The translations under genes were made by a program, and so were the position numbers. 64,000 nt of DNA from Streptomyces olivaceoviridis (GTDB lineage Bacteria > Actinomycetota > Actinomycetes > Streptomycetales > Streptomycetaceae). Where the stretch lies: positions 186,001-250,000 of the forward strand of contig NZ_BMUI01000009.1 in the NCBI RefSeq assembly GCF_014650115.1, given 5' to 3'. This document shows, one piece after another, positions 9,276 to 17,322 of this stretch. Position 1 is the first letter of the stretch, and each line of letters begins with the position of its first letter. The notes beneath the pieces were generated by a model. The model did not search any database, had not been told where the DNA came from, and saw only the letters and a program-made list of their open reading frames with translations.

Positions 9276-9318
9276 GCGCGTCCAAGTGAACGCGTCCATG
9301 TGAGCGCATGCACGTGAA
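9263..9318. repeat. Four 14-bp tandem repeats at the alr stop codon
   Basis: Four consecutive 14-bp units at 9263, 9277, 9291 and 9305 follow the pattern CGCGTCCATGTGAG / CGCGTCCAAGTGAA. The first unit contains the alr stop codon and the rest lie in the gap before the hydrolase gene. This looks like local slippage expansion. Confidence 0.75.
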
Positions 9319-9395
9319 CGCGCGAGAACCCGGGTAACCCGTTCAGCGGCGGCACCCATCCAGGCGAACTGCAGTACGGCGAAGAGGAGCGGTAC

Positions 9396-10655
9396 GTGAG
9401 CGAGAGCAGCGCGGAGGTCGTGGCGGACGTCGTCGCCTCGGCGGCTGCCGCCTCCGCCGCGGGGGCGGCCGGGAGCTGGCGCAGGGCGACCGGCATCGCC
9501 GGTGCCGCGATAGGCGTGCTCGCCGCGGGAGCGGCGGCCGGTGTCGCCATCGAACGGATGACGGTGGGGCGCGGAATGCGCCGCAGGGCCCGGCTGGCGC
9601 TGGACGCGGCGGGCCCCTACGGCACCCTGCGCGGCACCCCCGGCAAGGCGTACGCCGACGACGGCACCGAGCTGTACTACGAGGTCGACGAGGCCGAGCC
9701 CGACGCCGGCCCGAACGTCTCGCCGCGCCGGCGCCGGCTCTTCGGCCGCAAGGCGCCCGCCCCGGTCACCGTCGTCTTCTGCCACGGCTACTGCCTCAGC
9801 ATGGACTCCTGGCACTTCCAGCGGGCGGCCCTGCGCGGGGTCGTACGGACCGTGTACTGGGACCAGCGCAGCCACGGGCGGTCCGGGCGGGGTGTGGCCC
9901 AGACCCGGGACCGGGAGCCCGTCACCATCGACCAGCTCGGCCGTGATCTGAAGGCCGTGCTCGACGCCGCCGCACCGGACGGGCCCCTGGTGCTGGTCGG
10001 TCACTCGATGGGCGGCATGACCATGATGGCCCTCGCCGCGCAGTACCCCGAGCTGATCCGGGACCGGGTCGTCGCCACCGCCTTCGTCGGGACCTCGTCC
10101 GGGCGGCTCGGCGAGGTCAACTTCGGGCTGCCGGTGGCCGGCGTCAACGCGGTCCGCCGGATCCTCCCCGGGGTGCTGAAGGCGCTCGGGCAGCAGGCGG
10201 AGTGGGTGGAGAAGGGGCGCCGGGCCACCGCCGACCTGTTCGCCGGGGTCATCAAGCGGTACTCGTTCGCGGGCCGGGACGTCGACCCGGCCGTGGAGCG
10301 CTTCGCCGAGCGGATGATCGAGTCGACGCCGATCGACGTGGTCGCCGAGTTCTACCCGGCCTTCACCGACCACGACAAGACCGGGGCGCTCGTCTGCTTC
10401 CGCGACATGCCGGTGCTCGTGCTGGCCGGCGTCCAGGACCTGGTCACGCCCAGCGAGCACAGCGAGGCCATCGCCGACCTGCTGCCCGACGCCGAGCTGG
10501 TGCTCGTGCCGGACGCGGGGCACCTGGTGATGCTGGAGCACCCGGAAGTGGTCACCGACCGCCTCGCCGACCTGCTCACCCGCGCGGGTGCGGTGCCCGC
10601 AGGGGCTACCGTAAGTGGCTATGGAAGCACCAGCAGCACCGCACAACCCCGCTGA
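9396..10655 (+). CDS. Alpha/beta hydrolase, membrane-anchored
   Basis: 419 aa. An N-terminal Ala-rich hydrophobic segment (about residues 25-55) probably anchors or exports the protein. The hydrolase domain carries the oxyanion HGYCLS, the nucleophile elbow GHSMGG and a late Asp/His pair (GVQDLVTP, PDAGHLVMLEHPE). The substrate is unknown. GTG at 9396 follows a GAGGAG-like ribosome-binding site. The 3' end overlaps the start of tsaE by 35 bp, so the two are translationally linked. Confidence 0.85.
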   Translation: MSESSAEVVADVVASAAAASAAGAAGSWRRATGIAGAAIGVLAAGAAAGVAIERMTVGRGMRRRARLALDAAGPYGTLRGTPGKAYADDGTELYYEVDEAEPDAGPNVSPRRRRLFGRKAPAPVTVVFCHGYCLSMDSWHFQRAALRGVVRTVYWDQRSHGRSGRGVAQTRDREPVTIDQLGRDLKAVLDAAAPDGPLVLVGHSMGGMTMMALAAQYPELIRDRVVATAFVGTSSGRLGEVNFGLPVAGVNAVRRILPGVLKALGQQAEWVEKGRRATADLFAGVIKRYSFAGRDVDPAVERFAERMIESTPIDVVAEFYPAFTDHDKTGALVCFRDMPVLVLAGVQDLVTPSEHSEAIADLLPDAELVLVPDAGHLVMLEHPEVVTDRLADLLTRAGAVPAGATVSGYGSTSSTAQPR

Positions 10656-11133
10656 GACCCAGCTGACCGTCACCTCCCCGGAGCAGATGCGGGAGCTGGG
10701 CCGCCGACTGGCCAAGCTGCTGCGCGCGGGCGACCTGGTGATGCTCACCGGCGAGCTGGGCGCGGGCAAGACCACGCTGACCCGCGGGCTCGGTGAGGGC
10801 CTGGGCGTGCGCGGCGCGGTCACCTCGCCGACCTTCGTGATCGCCCGGGTGCACCCGTCCCTCGGCGACGGCCCGCCCCTGGTGCACGTCGACGCCTACC
10901 GGCTCTCCGGCGGCCTGGACGAGATGGAGGACCTCGACCTCGACGTCTCGCTGCCCGACTCGGTGATCGTCGTGGAATGGGGCGAGGGCAAGGTCGAGGA
11001 GCTGACCGAGGACCGCCTCCAGGTGGTCATCCACCGCGCGGTCGGCGACACCACGGACGAGGTACGGCACGTGACGGTCACCGGTCTGGGCGAACGCTGG
11101 TCCGAGACGGACCTGGAGCCGCTGTCCGGCTGA
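10621..11133 (+). CDS. tsaE: tRNA t6A biosynthesis ATPase TsaE
   Basis: 170 aa. ATPase of the TsaBDE complex that makes N6-threonylcarbamoyladenosine at position 37 of ANN-decoding tRNAs. Walker A is GELGAGKTTLTRG, with a switch-like TSPTFVI and a Walker-B-like HVDAYRL. ATG 10621 is preferred; GTG at 10615 is in frame. It overlaps the end of the hydrolase gene. tsaB and tsaD follow within 3 kb. Confidence 0.93.
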   Translation: MEAPAAPHNPAETQLTVTSPEQMRELGRRLAKLLRAGDLVMLTGELGAGKTTLTRGLGEGLGVRGAVTSPTFVIARVHPSLGDGPPLVHVDAYRLSGGLDEMEDLDLDVSLPDSVIVVEWGEGKVEELTEDRLQVVIHRAVGDTTDEVRHVTVTGLGERWSETDLEPLSG

Positions 11134-11212
11134 GACCGCCGACACGTTCCGACAAGCCGTCGGCAAGATATTGCGCAGGACATCCCGGGCGTGGTCACAT
11201 GGTACCCAGCCC

Positions 11213-11234
11213 GTACTTAGGTCTGCCTAAGTAC
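11213..11234. promoter_or_regulatory. 22-bp inverted repeat, operator-like
   Basis: Perfect 9-bp arms GTACTTAGG and CCTAAGTAC are separated by TCTG, lying 29 bp upstream of a small ORF. The core TTAGG-N4-CCTAA resembles half-sites of Streptomyces iron boxes (DmdR/IdeR, TTAGGTTAGGCTAACCTAA-like) but with different spacing. It could also be a short terminator hairpin for tsaE, although it lacks a T-run. Confidence 0.5.
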
Positions 11235-11262
11235 GTCCGCCCCCGCGGCTCAGGAGGCGTCC

Positions 11263-11460
11263 ATGCCCACGGTGCGACCGGTGTCCATGCGTGATCTGCT
11301 GGCGGCCTGCGCTGCGGCGGACGCGGTCTCCAGACCGCCTCTCCCCGAGCACTCCGACGGGGCGCGGAGCCCTGCCGAGCACGTCGACGCCGCCGCGTGG
11401 GCGCGCCCGGCCGAGACGGCCCCGCAGCCGCCCGACAGCGCGTCCCGGCACGGCGCCTAG
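11263..11460 (+). CDS. Small hypothetical protein
   Basis: 65 aa, Pro/Ala-rich, with no recognised domain, membrane segment or metal motif. A clear GGAGG lies 6 nt before the ATG, and the 22-bp inverted repeat lies just upstream. From memory, a small protein with an MRDLLAACAAADAVS-like start is found at this place in related genomes. Its stop shares a CTAG with the stop of the convergent gene. Confidence 0.55.
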   Translation: MPTVRPVSMRDLLAACAAADAVSRPPLPEHSDGARSPAEHVDAAAWARPAETAPQPPDSASRHGA

Positions 11461-12020
11461 CGAATCACCACGACCTTCACGCCGATCGTCGCGAAGTTCC
11501 ACATCGAGTCCCCGTCCACCCGCGTCTCCCGGATGCCGCCCGTCTTCACGCCAGAGTCGGCCGCCATGCCCTCCGCACCGCCGTTCAGCGCCGCGCTGAA
11601 CCCGACGGTCACCCCGTCCACGCTGGTGAACCGCACCACGTGCTCGATGGGGACGCTGTCGGTGCCGGTGGCCGTGCTGGAGCGGGACGTGACCCAGTAC
11701 GTGCCGGCCGGCGGGTCGACGGTGCCCGGCCGCACCGGGAAGGTGCGCTGCACCCGGTTGCCGGGGCTGACCAGCCAGACCCGGTCGTCGTCCACCGAGT
11801 ACACGACCCGTTCACCCGTTCCGGAGCCGTTCGGCAGGGCGGTCGGGTGGTGCCGGTCCCGGGGCGCCTTGGACGTGGGCGTCGCGTGCGCCACCGGCCC
11901 CGCGCCCAGGCCCGCCGGGACGGTCGCCTGGGCCCGGTAGGCGAGGAAACCGACCGTTCCCAGCGCCGTCGCGGTGAGGGCGGCCACGATCCCCGAGCTG
12001 GTCCCTGCCACCTGCGCCAC
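11457..12020 (-). CDS. Conserved exported or membrane-anchored protein
   Basis: 187 aa. The N-terminus has a hydrophobic segment (SSGIVAALTATALGTVGFLAY) suited to a signal anchor, then a Pro/Thr-rich linker. A beta-rich extracytoplasmic domain follows, containing VYSVDDDRVWLVSP and GTYWVTSRSS. This arrangement recalls L,D-transpeptidase-like (YkuD-type) proteins, but the HGT...SHGCVR catalytic motif is absent, so enzymatic function is doubtful. The role is unknown. It is divergent from tsaB. Confidence 0.7.
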   Translation of the reverse strand: MAQVAGTSSGIVAALTATALGTVGFLAYRAQATVPAGLGAGPVAHATPTSKAPRDRHHPTALPNGSGTGERVVYSVDDDRVWLVSPGNRVQRTFPVRPGTVDPPAGTYWVTSRSSTATGTDSVPIEHVVRFTSVDGVTVGFSAALNGGAEGMAADSGVKTGGIRETRVDGDSMWNFATIGVKVVVIR

Positions 12021-12123
12021 CTCTGCCTCGTACCGTCATCCGGTGTAAATGTCGTACTTCGTACAGACCGTAGCAGTCGGTGACCGTCCGTCCCGGACGA
12101 CCCTGCGGGCGGCGCGGGCGCCG

Positions 12124-12129
12124 TAGGCT
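12124..12129 (+). promoter_or_regulatory. Candidate -10 box of leaderless tsaB mRNA
   Basis: TAGGCT, the same hexamer as before glmS, ends 6 nt before the GTG of tsaB. No ribosome-binding site is visible. Confidence 0.5.
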
Positions 12130-12135
12130 GTTCGC

Positions 12136-12792
12136 GTGCTCTTGCTCGCTCTGGATACCGCAACACCCGCCGTCACCGTCGCCCTGCACGACGGCACCGA
12201 CGTCATCGCCTCGTCGAGCCAGGTGGACGCGCGCCGGCACGGAGAGCTGCTGCTGCCGGCCGTCGACCGGGTCCTCACCGAGGCCGGACTGAAGCTGGAG
12301 GCCGTCACCGGGATCGTCGTCGGCACCGGTCCCGGCCCCTACACCGGTCTGCGCGTCGGCCTGATGACCGCCGACACCTTCGGCCTGGCGCTCGGCGTCC
12401 CCGTGCACGGCCTGTGCACGCTCGACGGCCTCGCCTACGCCGCCGACATCGAGAAGGGCCCCTTCGTCGTGGCGACCGACGCCCGGCGCAAGGAGGTCTA
12501 CTGGGCCACGTACGCCGACTCCCGGACCCGGCTGACCGGCCCGGCCGTCGACCGGCCGGCCGACATCGCCGAGCGGGTCGCGGGCCTTCCCGCGGTCGGC
12601 GCCGGCGCGCTGCTCTACCCGGACACGTTCCCGCGCGCCCACGAGCCCGAGCACGTGTCCGCCGCCTCGCTCGCCTCGCTCGCCGCGGAGAAGCTGGCCG
12701 CGGGCGAGGAACTCACCGCCCCCCGGCCGCTGTACCTGCGCCGGCCGGACGCCCAGGTCCCCAAGAACTACAAGGTGGTCACCCCCAAGTGA
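12136..12792 (+). CDS. tsaB: tRNA t6A complex dimerization protein TsaB
   Basis: 218 aa. ASKHA-fold partner that activates TsaD. The N-terminus LLLALDTATPAVTVALHDG and the motif GTGPGPYTGLRVG are diagnostic. The GTG start at 12136 directly follows a -10-like box. Its TGA overlaps the GTG of rimI (GTGA), so tsaB, rimI and tsaD form a translationally coupled unit. Confidence 0.94.
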   Translation: MLLLALDTATPAVTVALHDGTDVIASSSQVDARRHGELLLPAVDRVLTEAGLKLEAVTGIVVGTGPGPYTGLRVGLMTADTFGLALGVPVHGLCTLDGLAYAADIEKGPFVVATDARRKEVYWATYADSRTRLTGPAVDRPADIAERVAGLPAVGAGALLYPDTFPRAHEPEHVSAASLASLAAEKLAAGEELTAPRPLYLRRPDAQVPKNYKVVTPK

Positions 12793-13322
12793 CACAGCCG
12801 GCACCCCCCCGACTGCGCGAGATGCGCTGGTGGGACATCGACCCGGTCCTGGGGCTCGAGCGGGACCTGTTCCCCGAGGACGCCTGGTCCCGCGGCATGT
12901 TCTGGTCCGAGCTGGCCCATTCCCGGGGCCCCGAGGCCACCCGCTGCTATCTCGTCGCCGAGTCCGCCGACGGCCGGGTCGTCGGGTACGCGGGCCTGGC
13001 CGCCGCCGGTGACCTGGCCGACGTGCAGACCATCGCCGTCGCCCGCGACCACCAGGGCACCGGTCTCGGTGCCCGGCTGCTGACCGAGTTGCTGCGCGCG
13101 GCGACCGCGTTCGAGTGCCACGAGGTGATGCTCGAATGCCGGGTGGACAACCTGCCCGCCCAGAAGCTCTACGAGCGCTTCGGCTTCACCCCCATCGGCT
13201 TCCGGCGCGGCTACTACCAGCCGGGCAATGTGGACGCCCTGGTGATGCGCCTGACCACGGAACCCGGCAGCGGCTCGGCCGCGGGCTCCGCCTCAGTACA
13301 AGGAACCGATATCAATGACTGA
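12789..13322 (+). CDS. rimI: Ribosomal protein S18-alanine N-acetyltransferase RimI
   Basis: 177 aa GNAT acetyltransferase. The acetyl-CoA site is in VARDHQGTGLGARLL, and the C-terminal LYERFGFTPIGFRRGYY is typical of RimI. The GTG start overlaps the tsaB stop, and the stop overlaps the start of tsaD by 8 bp. RimI between tsaB and tsaD is the usual actinobacterial order. Acetylation of S18 is inferred from the family. Confidence 0.9.
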   Translation: MTQPAPPRLREMRWWDIDPVLGLERDLFPEDAWSRGMFWSELAHSRGPEATRCYLVAESADGRVVGYAGLAAAGDLADVQTIAVARDHQGTGLGARLLTELLRAATAFECHEVMLECRVDNLPAQKLYERFGFTPIGFRRGYYQPGNVDALVMRLTTEPGSGSAAGSASVQGTDIND

Positions 13323-14409
13323 CTCACGCGACGAGCCTCTCGTACTCGGCATCGAGACCTCCTGCGACGAGACCGGCGTCGGCATCGTCCGCGGCACCAC
13401 CCTGCTGGCGGACGCGGTCGCCTCCAGCGTCGACGAGCACGCCCGCTTCGGCGGTGTGGTGCCGGAGGTGGCGTCCCGGGCCCACCTGGAGGCGATGGTC
13501 CCCACCATCGACCGCGCGTTGAAGGAGGCGGGGGTCAGCGCCAAGGACCTGGACGGCATCGCGGTCACCGCCGGGCCCGGCCTCGCGGGCGCCCTGCTCG
13601 TCGGCGTCTCGGCGGCCAAGGCGTACGCCTACGCGCTCGGCAAGCCCCTGTACGGCGTCAACCACCTGGCCTCGCACATCTGCGTGGACCAGCTGGAGCA
13701 CGGCCCGCTGCCCGAGCCCACGATGGCCCTGCTGGTTTCCGGCGGCCACTCCTCGCTGCTGCTCTCGGCGGACATCACCTCGGACGTCCGGCCGATGGGC
13801 TCGACCATCGACGACGCGGCCGGCGAGGCCTTCGACAAGATCGCCCGCGTGCTGAACCTGGGCTTCCCCGGCGGCCCGGTCATCGACCGGTACGCCAAGG
13901 AGGGCGACCCGGAGGCCATCGCCTTCCCGCGCGGACTGACGGGCCCGCGCGACCCGGCGTACGACTTCTCCTTCTCGGGCCTGAAGACCGCCGTGGCCCG
14001 CTGGATCGAGGCCAGGCGCGCGGCCGGCGAGGAGGTCCCGGTCCGCGACGTGGCCGCCTCCTTCCAGGAGGCCGTGGTCGACGTGCTGACCCGCAAGGCC
14101 GTCCGCGCCTGCAAGGACGAGGGCGTGGACCACCTGATGATCGGCGGCGGTGTGGCGGCCAACTCCCGGCTGCGCGCGCTCGCCCAGGAGCGCTGCGAGG
14201 CGGCCGGCATCCGGCTGCGCGTACCGCGCCCCAAGCTGTGCACGGACAACGGCGCGATGGTGGCCGCGCTCGGCGCCGAGATGGTCGCCCGCAACCGGGC
14301 CGCGTCCAGCTGGGACCTGTCGGCCGACTCCTCCCTGCCGGTGACCGACCCGCACGTGCCCGGCCACGACCATGTGCACGAGGTCAGCAAGGAGAACCTC
14401 TACTCGTGA
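13315..14409 (+). CDS. tsaD: tRNA N6-adenosine threonylcarbamoyltransferase TsaD
   Basis: 364 aa. Transfers the threonylcarbamoyl group to A37 of tRNA. The metal-binding HLASH (within GVNHLASHICVD) and the ASKHA phosphate loops are present (IETSCDETGVG, LVSGGHSSLL, IGGGVAANSRLR). Length is normal. The ATG overlaps the rimI end. Its TGA overlaps the GTG of the next small gene, extending the coupled operon. Confidence 0.96.
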   Translation: MTDSRDEPLVLGIETSCDETGVGIVRGTTLLADAVASSVDEHARFGGVVPEVASRAHLEAMVPTIDRALKEAGVSAKDLDGIAVTAGPGLAGALLVGVSAAKAYAYALGKPLYGVNHLASHICVDQLEHGPLPEPTMALLVSGGHSSLLLSADITSDVRPMGSTIDDAAGEAFDKIARVLNLGFPGGPVIDRYAKEGDPEAIAFPRGLTGPRDPAYDFSFSGLKTAVARWIEARRAAGEEVPVRDVAASFQEAVVDVLTRKAVRACKDEGVDHLMIGGGVAANSRLRALAQERCEAAGIRLRVPRPKLCTDNGAMVAALGAEMVARNRAASSWDLSADSSLPVTDPHVPGHDHVHEVSKENLYS

Positions 14410-14663
14410 CCGTCGCCCTGATGTGGGAGGCCCGGGCCGTCGAGGGCCGGGGCGCGGACCTGCTGGCCTGGGTGCGCGAACAGCCCCTCGCCGCCGAGCC
14501 GTTGCGCCGCGAGACCTTCCGCGCGCCGCAGGACCGGGTGCTGGTCGTCACGTGGTGGGACGCGCCGTACGACGCCCCGCTCCCCGAACTGCCGGAGCCG
14601 GACCCGGAGTTGGTGACCCGGGCGGTGCACCGGTGGCGGTTCGAGGCGGTGGCGGAGGACTGA
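14406..14663 (+). CDS. Small conserved protein downstream of tsaD
   Basis: 85 aa, starting with a GTG that overlaps the tsaD stop (GTGA). The sequence has alternating beta/alpha character, with VLVVTWWDAP and VTRAVHRWRFEAVAE, resembling small dimeric alpha-beta-barrel (ABM-like) proteins. No catalytic motif is recognised. Translational coupling suggests expression with the t6A genes; function unknown. Confidence 0.65.
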   Translation: MTVALMWEARAVEGRGADLLAWVREQPLAAEPLRRETFRAPQDRVLVVTWWDAPYDAPLPELPEPDPELVTRAVHRWRFEAVAED

Positions 14664-14664
14664 G

Positions 14665-14694
14665 TTGGGGAAGCGGTCCCGACTGCGCTATGAT
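14665..14694 (+). promoter_or_regulatory. Promoter of the 14.7-kb small RNA
   Basis: TTGGGG (14665-14670) and TATGAT (14689-14694) are separated by 18 bp, an acceptable housekeeping-type Streptomyces promoter. The predicted start is near 14701. Confidence 0.55.
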
Positions 14695-14700
14695 CATCAC

Positions 14701-14851
14701 ACAGCGAACGGCCGGAACACCGGTCCGGACGCAGTGCGTTGGTGGTCCAAGGAAAGACGCCCCGCTTCCTGCGGGGAGATGCAGGTGCAAGGCCTGCCCG
14801 GCGCTCCACTCGACACCCCGCCCCCGGGTTCCCGGCGGCGGGGTGTTCGCG
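14701..14851 (+). ncRNA. Probable structured RNA with tRNA-like arms and terminator
   Basis: A roughly 150-nt transcript is predicted between a TATGAT promoter and an intrinsic hairpin (ACACCCCGCC 14813-14822 with GGCGGGGTGT 14837-14846). Inside are a 4-bp hairpin CCGG-AACA-CCGG, then a 5-bp stem with a 7-nt loop (CCCCG/CGGGG, 14760-14776), a 4-nt spacer, a second 5-bp stem with a 7-nt loop (GCAGG/CCTGC, 14781-14797), and GCTCCA at 14803-14808. The two arms imitate the anticodon and T arms of tRNA, but no partner for the acceptor strand is visible upstream, so it is not an ordinary tRNA. From memory, similar short sequences recur in Streptomyces genomes. It may be an independent sRNA or a leader/attenuator of the LacI gene downstream. 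Confidence 0.5.
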
Positions 14852-14869
14852 TTTCACGGGACACGGGAT

Positions 14870-14901
14870 CGAATGTTTCGTCGGATCTTTCGAATGTTCC
14901 G
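14870..14901 (+). promoter_or_regulatory. Two operator-like 11-mers upstream of the LacI gene
   Basis: CGAATGTTTCG (14870-14880), a perfect CGAA-N3-TTCG palindrome, is followed 21 bp later by CGAATGTTCCG (14891-14901). Two helical turns separate the copies. LacI-family regulators of Streptomyces often bind CGAAA-type palindromes, so autoregulation is likely. Confidence 0.5.
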
Positions 14902-14960
14902 GCGGGCTCTCGGCTGCCGAGGGCTTCGTCAAGCGGCCCGGCGGGGATACGATCGCGGGC

Positions 14961-15992
14961 ATGAAGCCCTCGAAGCCCGCAGGAACGCAGACGGCGACCC
15001 TCGCCGAGATCGCCCGTGAGGCGGGGGTCTCCGCTCCGACTGTTTCGAAGGTCCTCAACGGCCGGGCCGATGTCTCCCCCGCGACCCGCACCCGTGTCGA
15101 GGAACTGCTGCGCGCCTACGGCTACCGGCGCCGCCGCGCCGAGGCCTCCCGCTCGCCCCTGATCGACGTCGTCTTCCACGAGCTGGAGAGCGCCTGGGCG
15201 ATGGAGGTCATCCGGGGCGTGGAGAACGTCGCCCGGGACGCCGGGCTGAGCGTGGTCCTGTCCGAGTCGGCCGGCCGGCTCACCCCCGGCCGCACCTGGG
15301 CCGACCAGGTCGCCGCCCGCCGCCCGCACGGGGTGGTGCTGGTGCTCTCCGAACTCGACGAGTCCCAGCGGGCGCTGCTGACCAGCCGCTCCATCCCGTT
15401 CGTGGTGATGGACCCGGCCGGCGACCCGGGCCCGGACGTGCCGTCGATCGGCGCCACCAACTGGCAGGGCGGTCTCGCCGCCACCCGCCACCTGGTCGAA
15501 CTCGGCCACACCCGGATCGGCGCGATCAGCGGCCCGACCCGGATGATGTGCAGCCGGGCCCGGGTGGACGGCTACCGGGCCGCCCTGGAGACGGCCGGGC
15601 TGCCCGTCGACCCCTCCCTCGTGGTGGCCGGCGACTTCCACCACGACGCGGGCTACCGCCTGGGCCTGGAGCTGCTGCGCCGCCCGGACCGGCCCACCGC
15701 CGTCTTCGCGGGCAACGACCTCCAGGCGCTGGGTCTGTACGAGGCCGCACGTGAGCTGGGCCTGCGCGTCCCGGAGGACCTCAGCGTGGTCGGCTTCGAC
15801 GATCTTCCGGTGGCCCGCTGGGTGGGCCCGCCGCTGACGACCGTACGGCAGCCGCTCACCGAGATGGCCGAGGCCGCGGCCCGGCTGGTGCTGGAGCTGG
15901 GGAGCGAGCGGGAGGAGCGGGCGGCGACCCGGGTGGAGCTGGCGACGAGCCTGGTGGTGCGGTCGAGCACGGACGTGCCTCCGGCCGCTTAG
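14961..15992 (+). CDS. LacI family transcriptional regulator
   Basis: 343 aa. The N-terminal helix-turn-helix TLAEIAREAGVSAPTVSKVL is at about residues 13-32, with the hinge helix region SRSPLIDVVF after it. The periplasmic-binding-like sugar domain ends with SVVGFDDLPVARWVGPPLTT. It probably regulates a carbohydrate-use gene, but no transporter or glycosidase lies adjacent; the effector is unknown. TACGAT (14948-14953) ends 7 nt before the ATG, suggesting a leaderless mRNA. Two CGAAT-type operators lie about 60-90 bp upstream. Confidence 0.9.
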   Translation: MKPSKPAGTQTATLAEIAREAGVSAPTVSKVLNGRADVSPATRTRVEELLRAYGYRRRRAEASRSPLIDVVFHELESAWAMEVIRGVENVARDAGLSVVLSESAGRLTPGRTWADQVAARRPHGVVLVLSELDESQRALLTSRSIPFVVMDPAGDPGPDVPSIGATNWQGGLAATRHLVELGHTRIGAISGPTRMMCSRARVDGYRAALETAGLPVDPSLVVAGDFHHDAGYRLGLELLRRPDRPTAVFAGNDLQALGLYEAARELGLRVPEDLSVVGFDDLPVARWVGPPLTTVRQPLTEMAEAAARLVLELGSEREERAATRVELATSLVVRSSTDVPPAA

Positions 15993-16140
15993 CGGTGCCT
16001 GCGGACGGAGTCTCCTCCAACGGGCCGGTGCCGGACGGCGGTTCGCTGCCGGACGCCGGTCCGATGCCGCCAGGATGAGAATTTCCCAAGAAAACCGACT
16101 CTGAGCGGCTTCCGCTAACAGTCCCCTCATAATTCGGACT

Positions 16141-16146
16141 TATGTT
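16141..16146 (+). promoter_or_regulatory. Candidate -10 box of leaderless LCP gene
   Basis: TATGTT ends 6 nt before the GTG start, in a locally AT-rich stretch (16080-16146) that contrasts with the surrounding GC. Confidence 0.5.
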
Positions 16147-16152
16147 CCTGTC

Positions 16153-17208
16153 GTGACGCGACACGAGGAGCAAGGCGACGCGGGCAGACAGGCGGGCCGG
16201 CGATCGAGAGCGCTGAGGATCGTCGGCCTCACCCTGACGGGCGCCCTGGTGCTGGGCGTGGCGGCGGCCGGCTGGGCCTACTGGCATCTCGACCACAACA
16301 TCCGAAGCGTCGACATCGACAGCGCACTCGGCGACGACCGGCCGGCCAGGGCCGTGGTCACCCCGTCCGCGACCGCCCCGGCGGACGCCTCTCCGCTGCC
16401 CACCGGCTCGCTCAACGTCCTGGTCCTCGGCTCGGACTCGCGCAGCGGCAAGGACAACCAGGAGCTGGGCGGCGGCGACAGCGGCGGAGCCCGGTCCGAC
16501 ACCGCGATGGTCGTGCACATCGACGCCGGCCGGACGAAGGCCACCGTCGTCAGCATCCCGCGCGACACCCTCGTCACCCGTCCGGCCTGCCCGCTCAGCT
16601 CCGGCGGCAGCACGGCACCGGCGTACGGCGCCATGTTCAACAGCGCCTACGCGGTGGGCGGCCCGGTGTGCGCGGTGAAGACCGTCGAGGCCCTCACCGG
16701 GGTCCGCATGGACCACTACCTGGAGATCGACTTCTCCGGCTTCGCCAAGCTGGTCGACGCGCTGGGCGGGGTCGACGTCACCACCGGCCAGGACATCGAC
16801 GACGCCAAGAGCCACCTGCGCCTCAAGGCCGGCACCCACCACCTCGACGGCAAGCAGGCCCTCGCCCTCGCCCGCACCCGGCACGGCATAGGCGACGGCA
16901 GCGACCTGGGCCGCATAGGGCTCCAGCAGACGCTGGTCAAGGCCCTGCTGGAGCAGATGGCCGGTGCCGGCCTGCTCTCCGACCCGGCCCGGCTGTACCA
17001 GGTCGCCGACGCCGTCACCACCAGCCTCACCACCGACACCGGCCTGAACTCCCTGAACGAGCTGGTGAGCCTCGGCCGGAGCCTGAAGGGGCTGACCGCC
17101 GACCGAGTGCGGACGGTGACCATGCCGGTCGTCACGGCACCCTCCGACCCCAACCGGGTCGTCGCCCGGGAGCCGGCGGCGGACGACCTCTGGGCCTCCC
17201 TGCGCTGA
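16153..17208 (+). CDS. LytR-CpsA-Psr (LCP) family cell-wall glycopolymer ligase
   Basis: 351 aa. The short cytoplasmic N-terminus is followed by one membrane anchor (about residues 22-42) and an extracytoplasmic LCP catalytic domain with VLVLGSDSRSG, ARSDTAMVVHID and VSIPRDTLV, including the Arg/Asp residues that bind the polyprenyl pyrophosphate. LCP proteins attach teichoic or other anionic glycopolymers to peptidoglycan. The C-terminal LytR_C domain found in some members is absent. Start GTG 16153 follows a -10-like box by 6 nt. Confidence 0.92.
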   Translation: MTRHEEQGDAGRQAGRRSRALRIVGLTLTGALVLGVAAAGWAYWHLDHNIRSVDIDSALGDDRPARAVVTPSATAPADASPLPTGSLNVLVLGSDSRSGKDNQELGGGDSGGARSDTAMVVHIDAGRTKATVVSIPRDTLVTRPACPLSSGGSTAPAYGAMFNSAYAVGGPVCAVKTVEALTGVRMDHYLEIDFSGFAKLVDALGGVDVTTGQDIDDAKSHLRLKAGTHHLDGKQALALARTRHGIGDGSDLGRIGLQQTLVKALLEQMAGAGLLSDPARLYQVADAVTTSLTTDTGLNSLNELVSLGRSLKGLTADRVRTVTMPVVTAPSDPNRVVAREPAADDLWASLR

Positions 17209-17322
17209 GCCGGGGAAATCCCCGAAACTTCTTCCGCGGGTGTGTCGATCCGGGTGTCTCCCGTTCGACGCAAGGGGTGAGCGGCGGGAACGGAACCCGC
17301 CGCCGCGACCCAAGGAGTCACC

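Noticed and set aside
7056..10823. 1255-codon minus-strand frame across nnr, alr and the hydrolase
   Set aside because: Same cause: it spans several solid genes on the other strand and its composition is low-complexity.
11457..12020. L,D-transpeptidase
   Set aside because: The beta-rich domain is reminiscent of YkuD, but the HGT and SHGCVR active-site motifs are absent.
14760..14808. Functional tRNA gene
   Set aside because: Anticodon-like and T-like arms are present, but there is no D arm and no complementary 5' acceptor strand, and residue 37 would be a pyrimidine. It is treated as a structured RNA of unknown kind.
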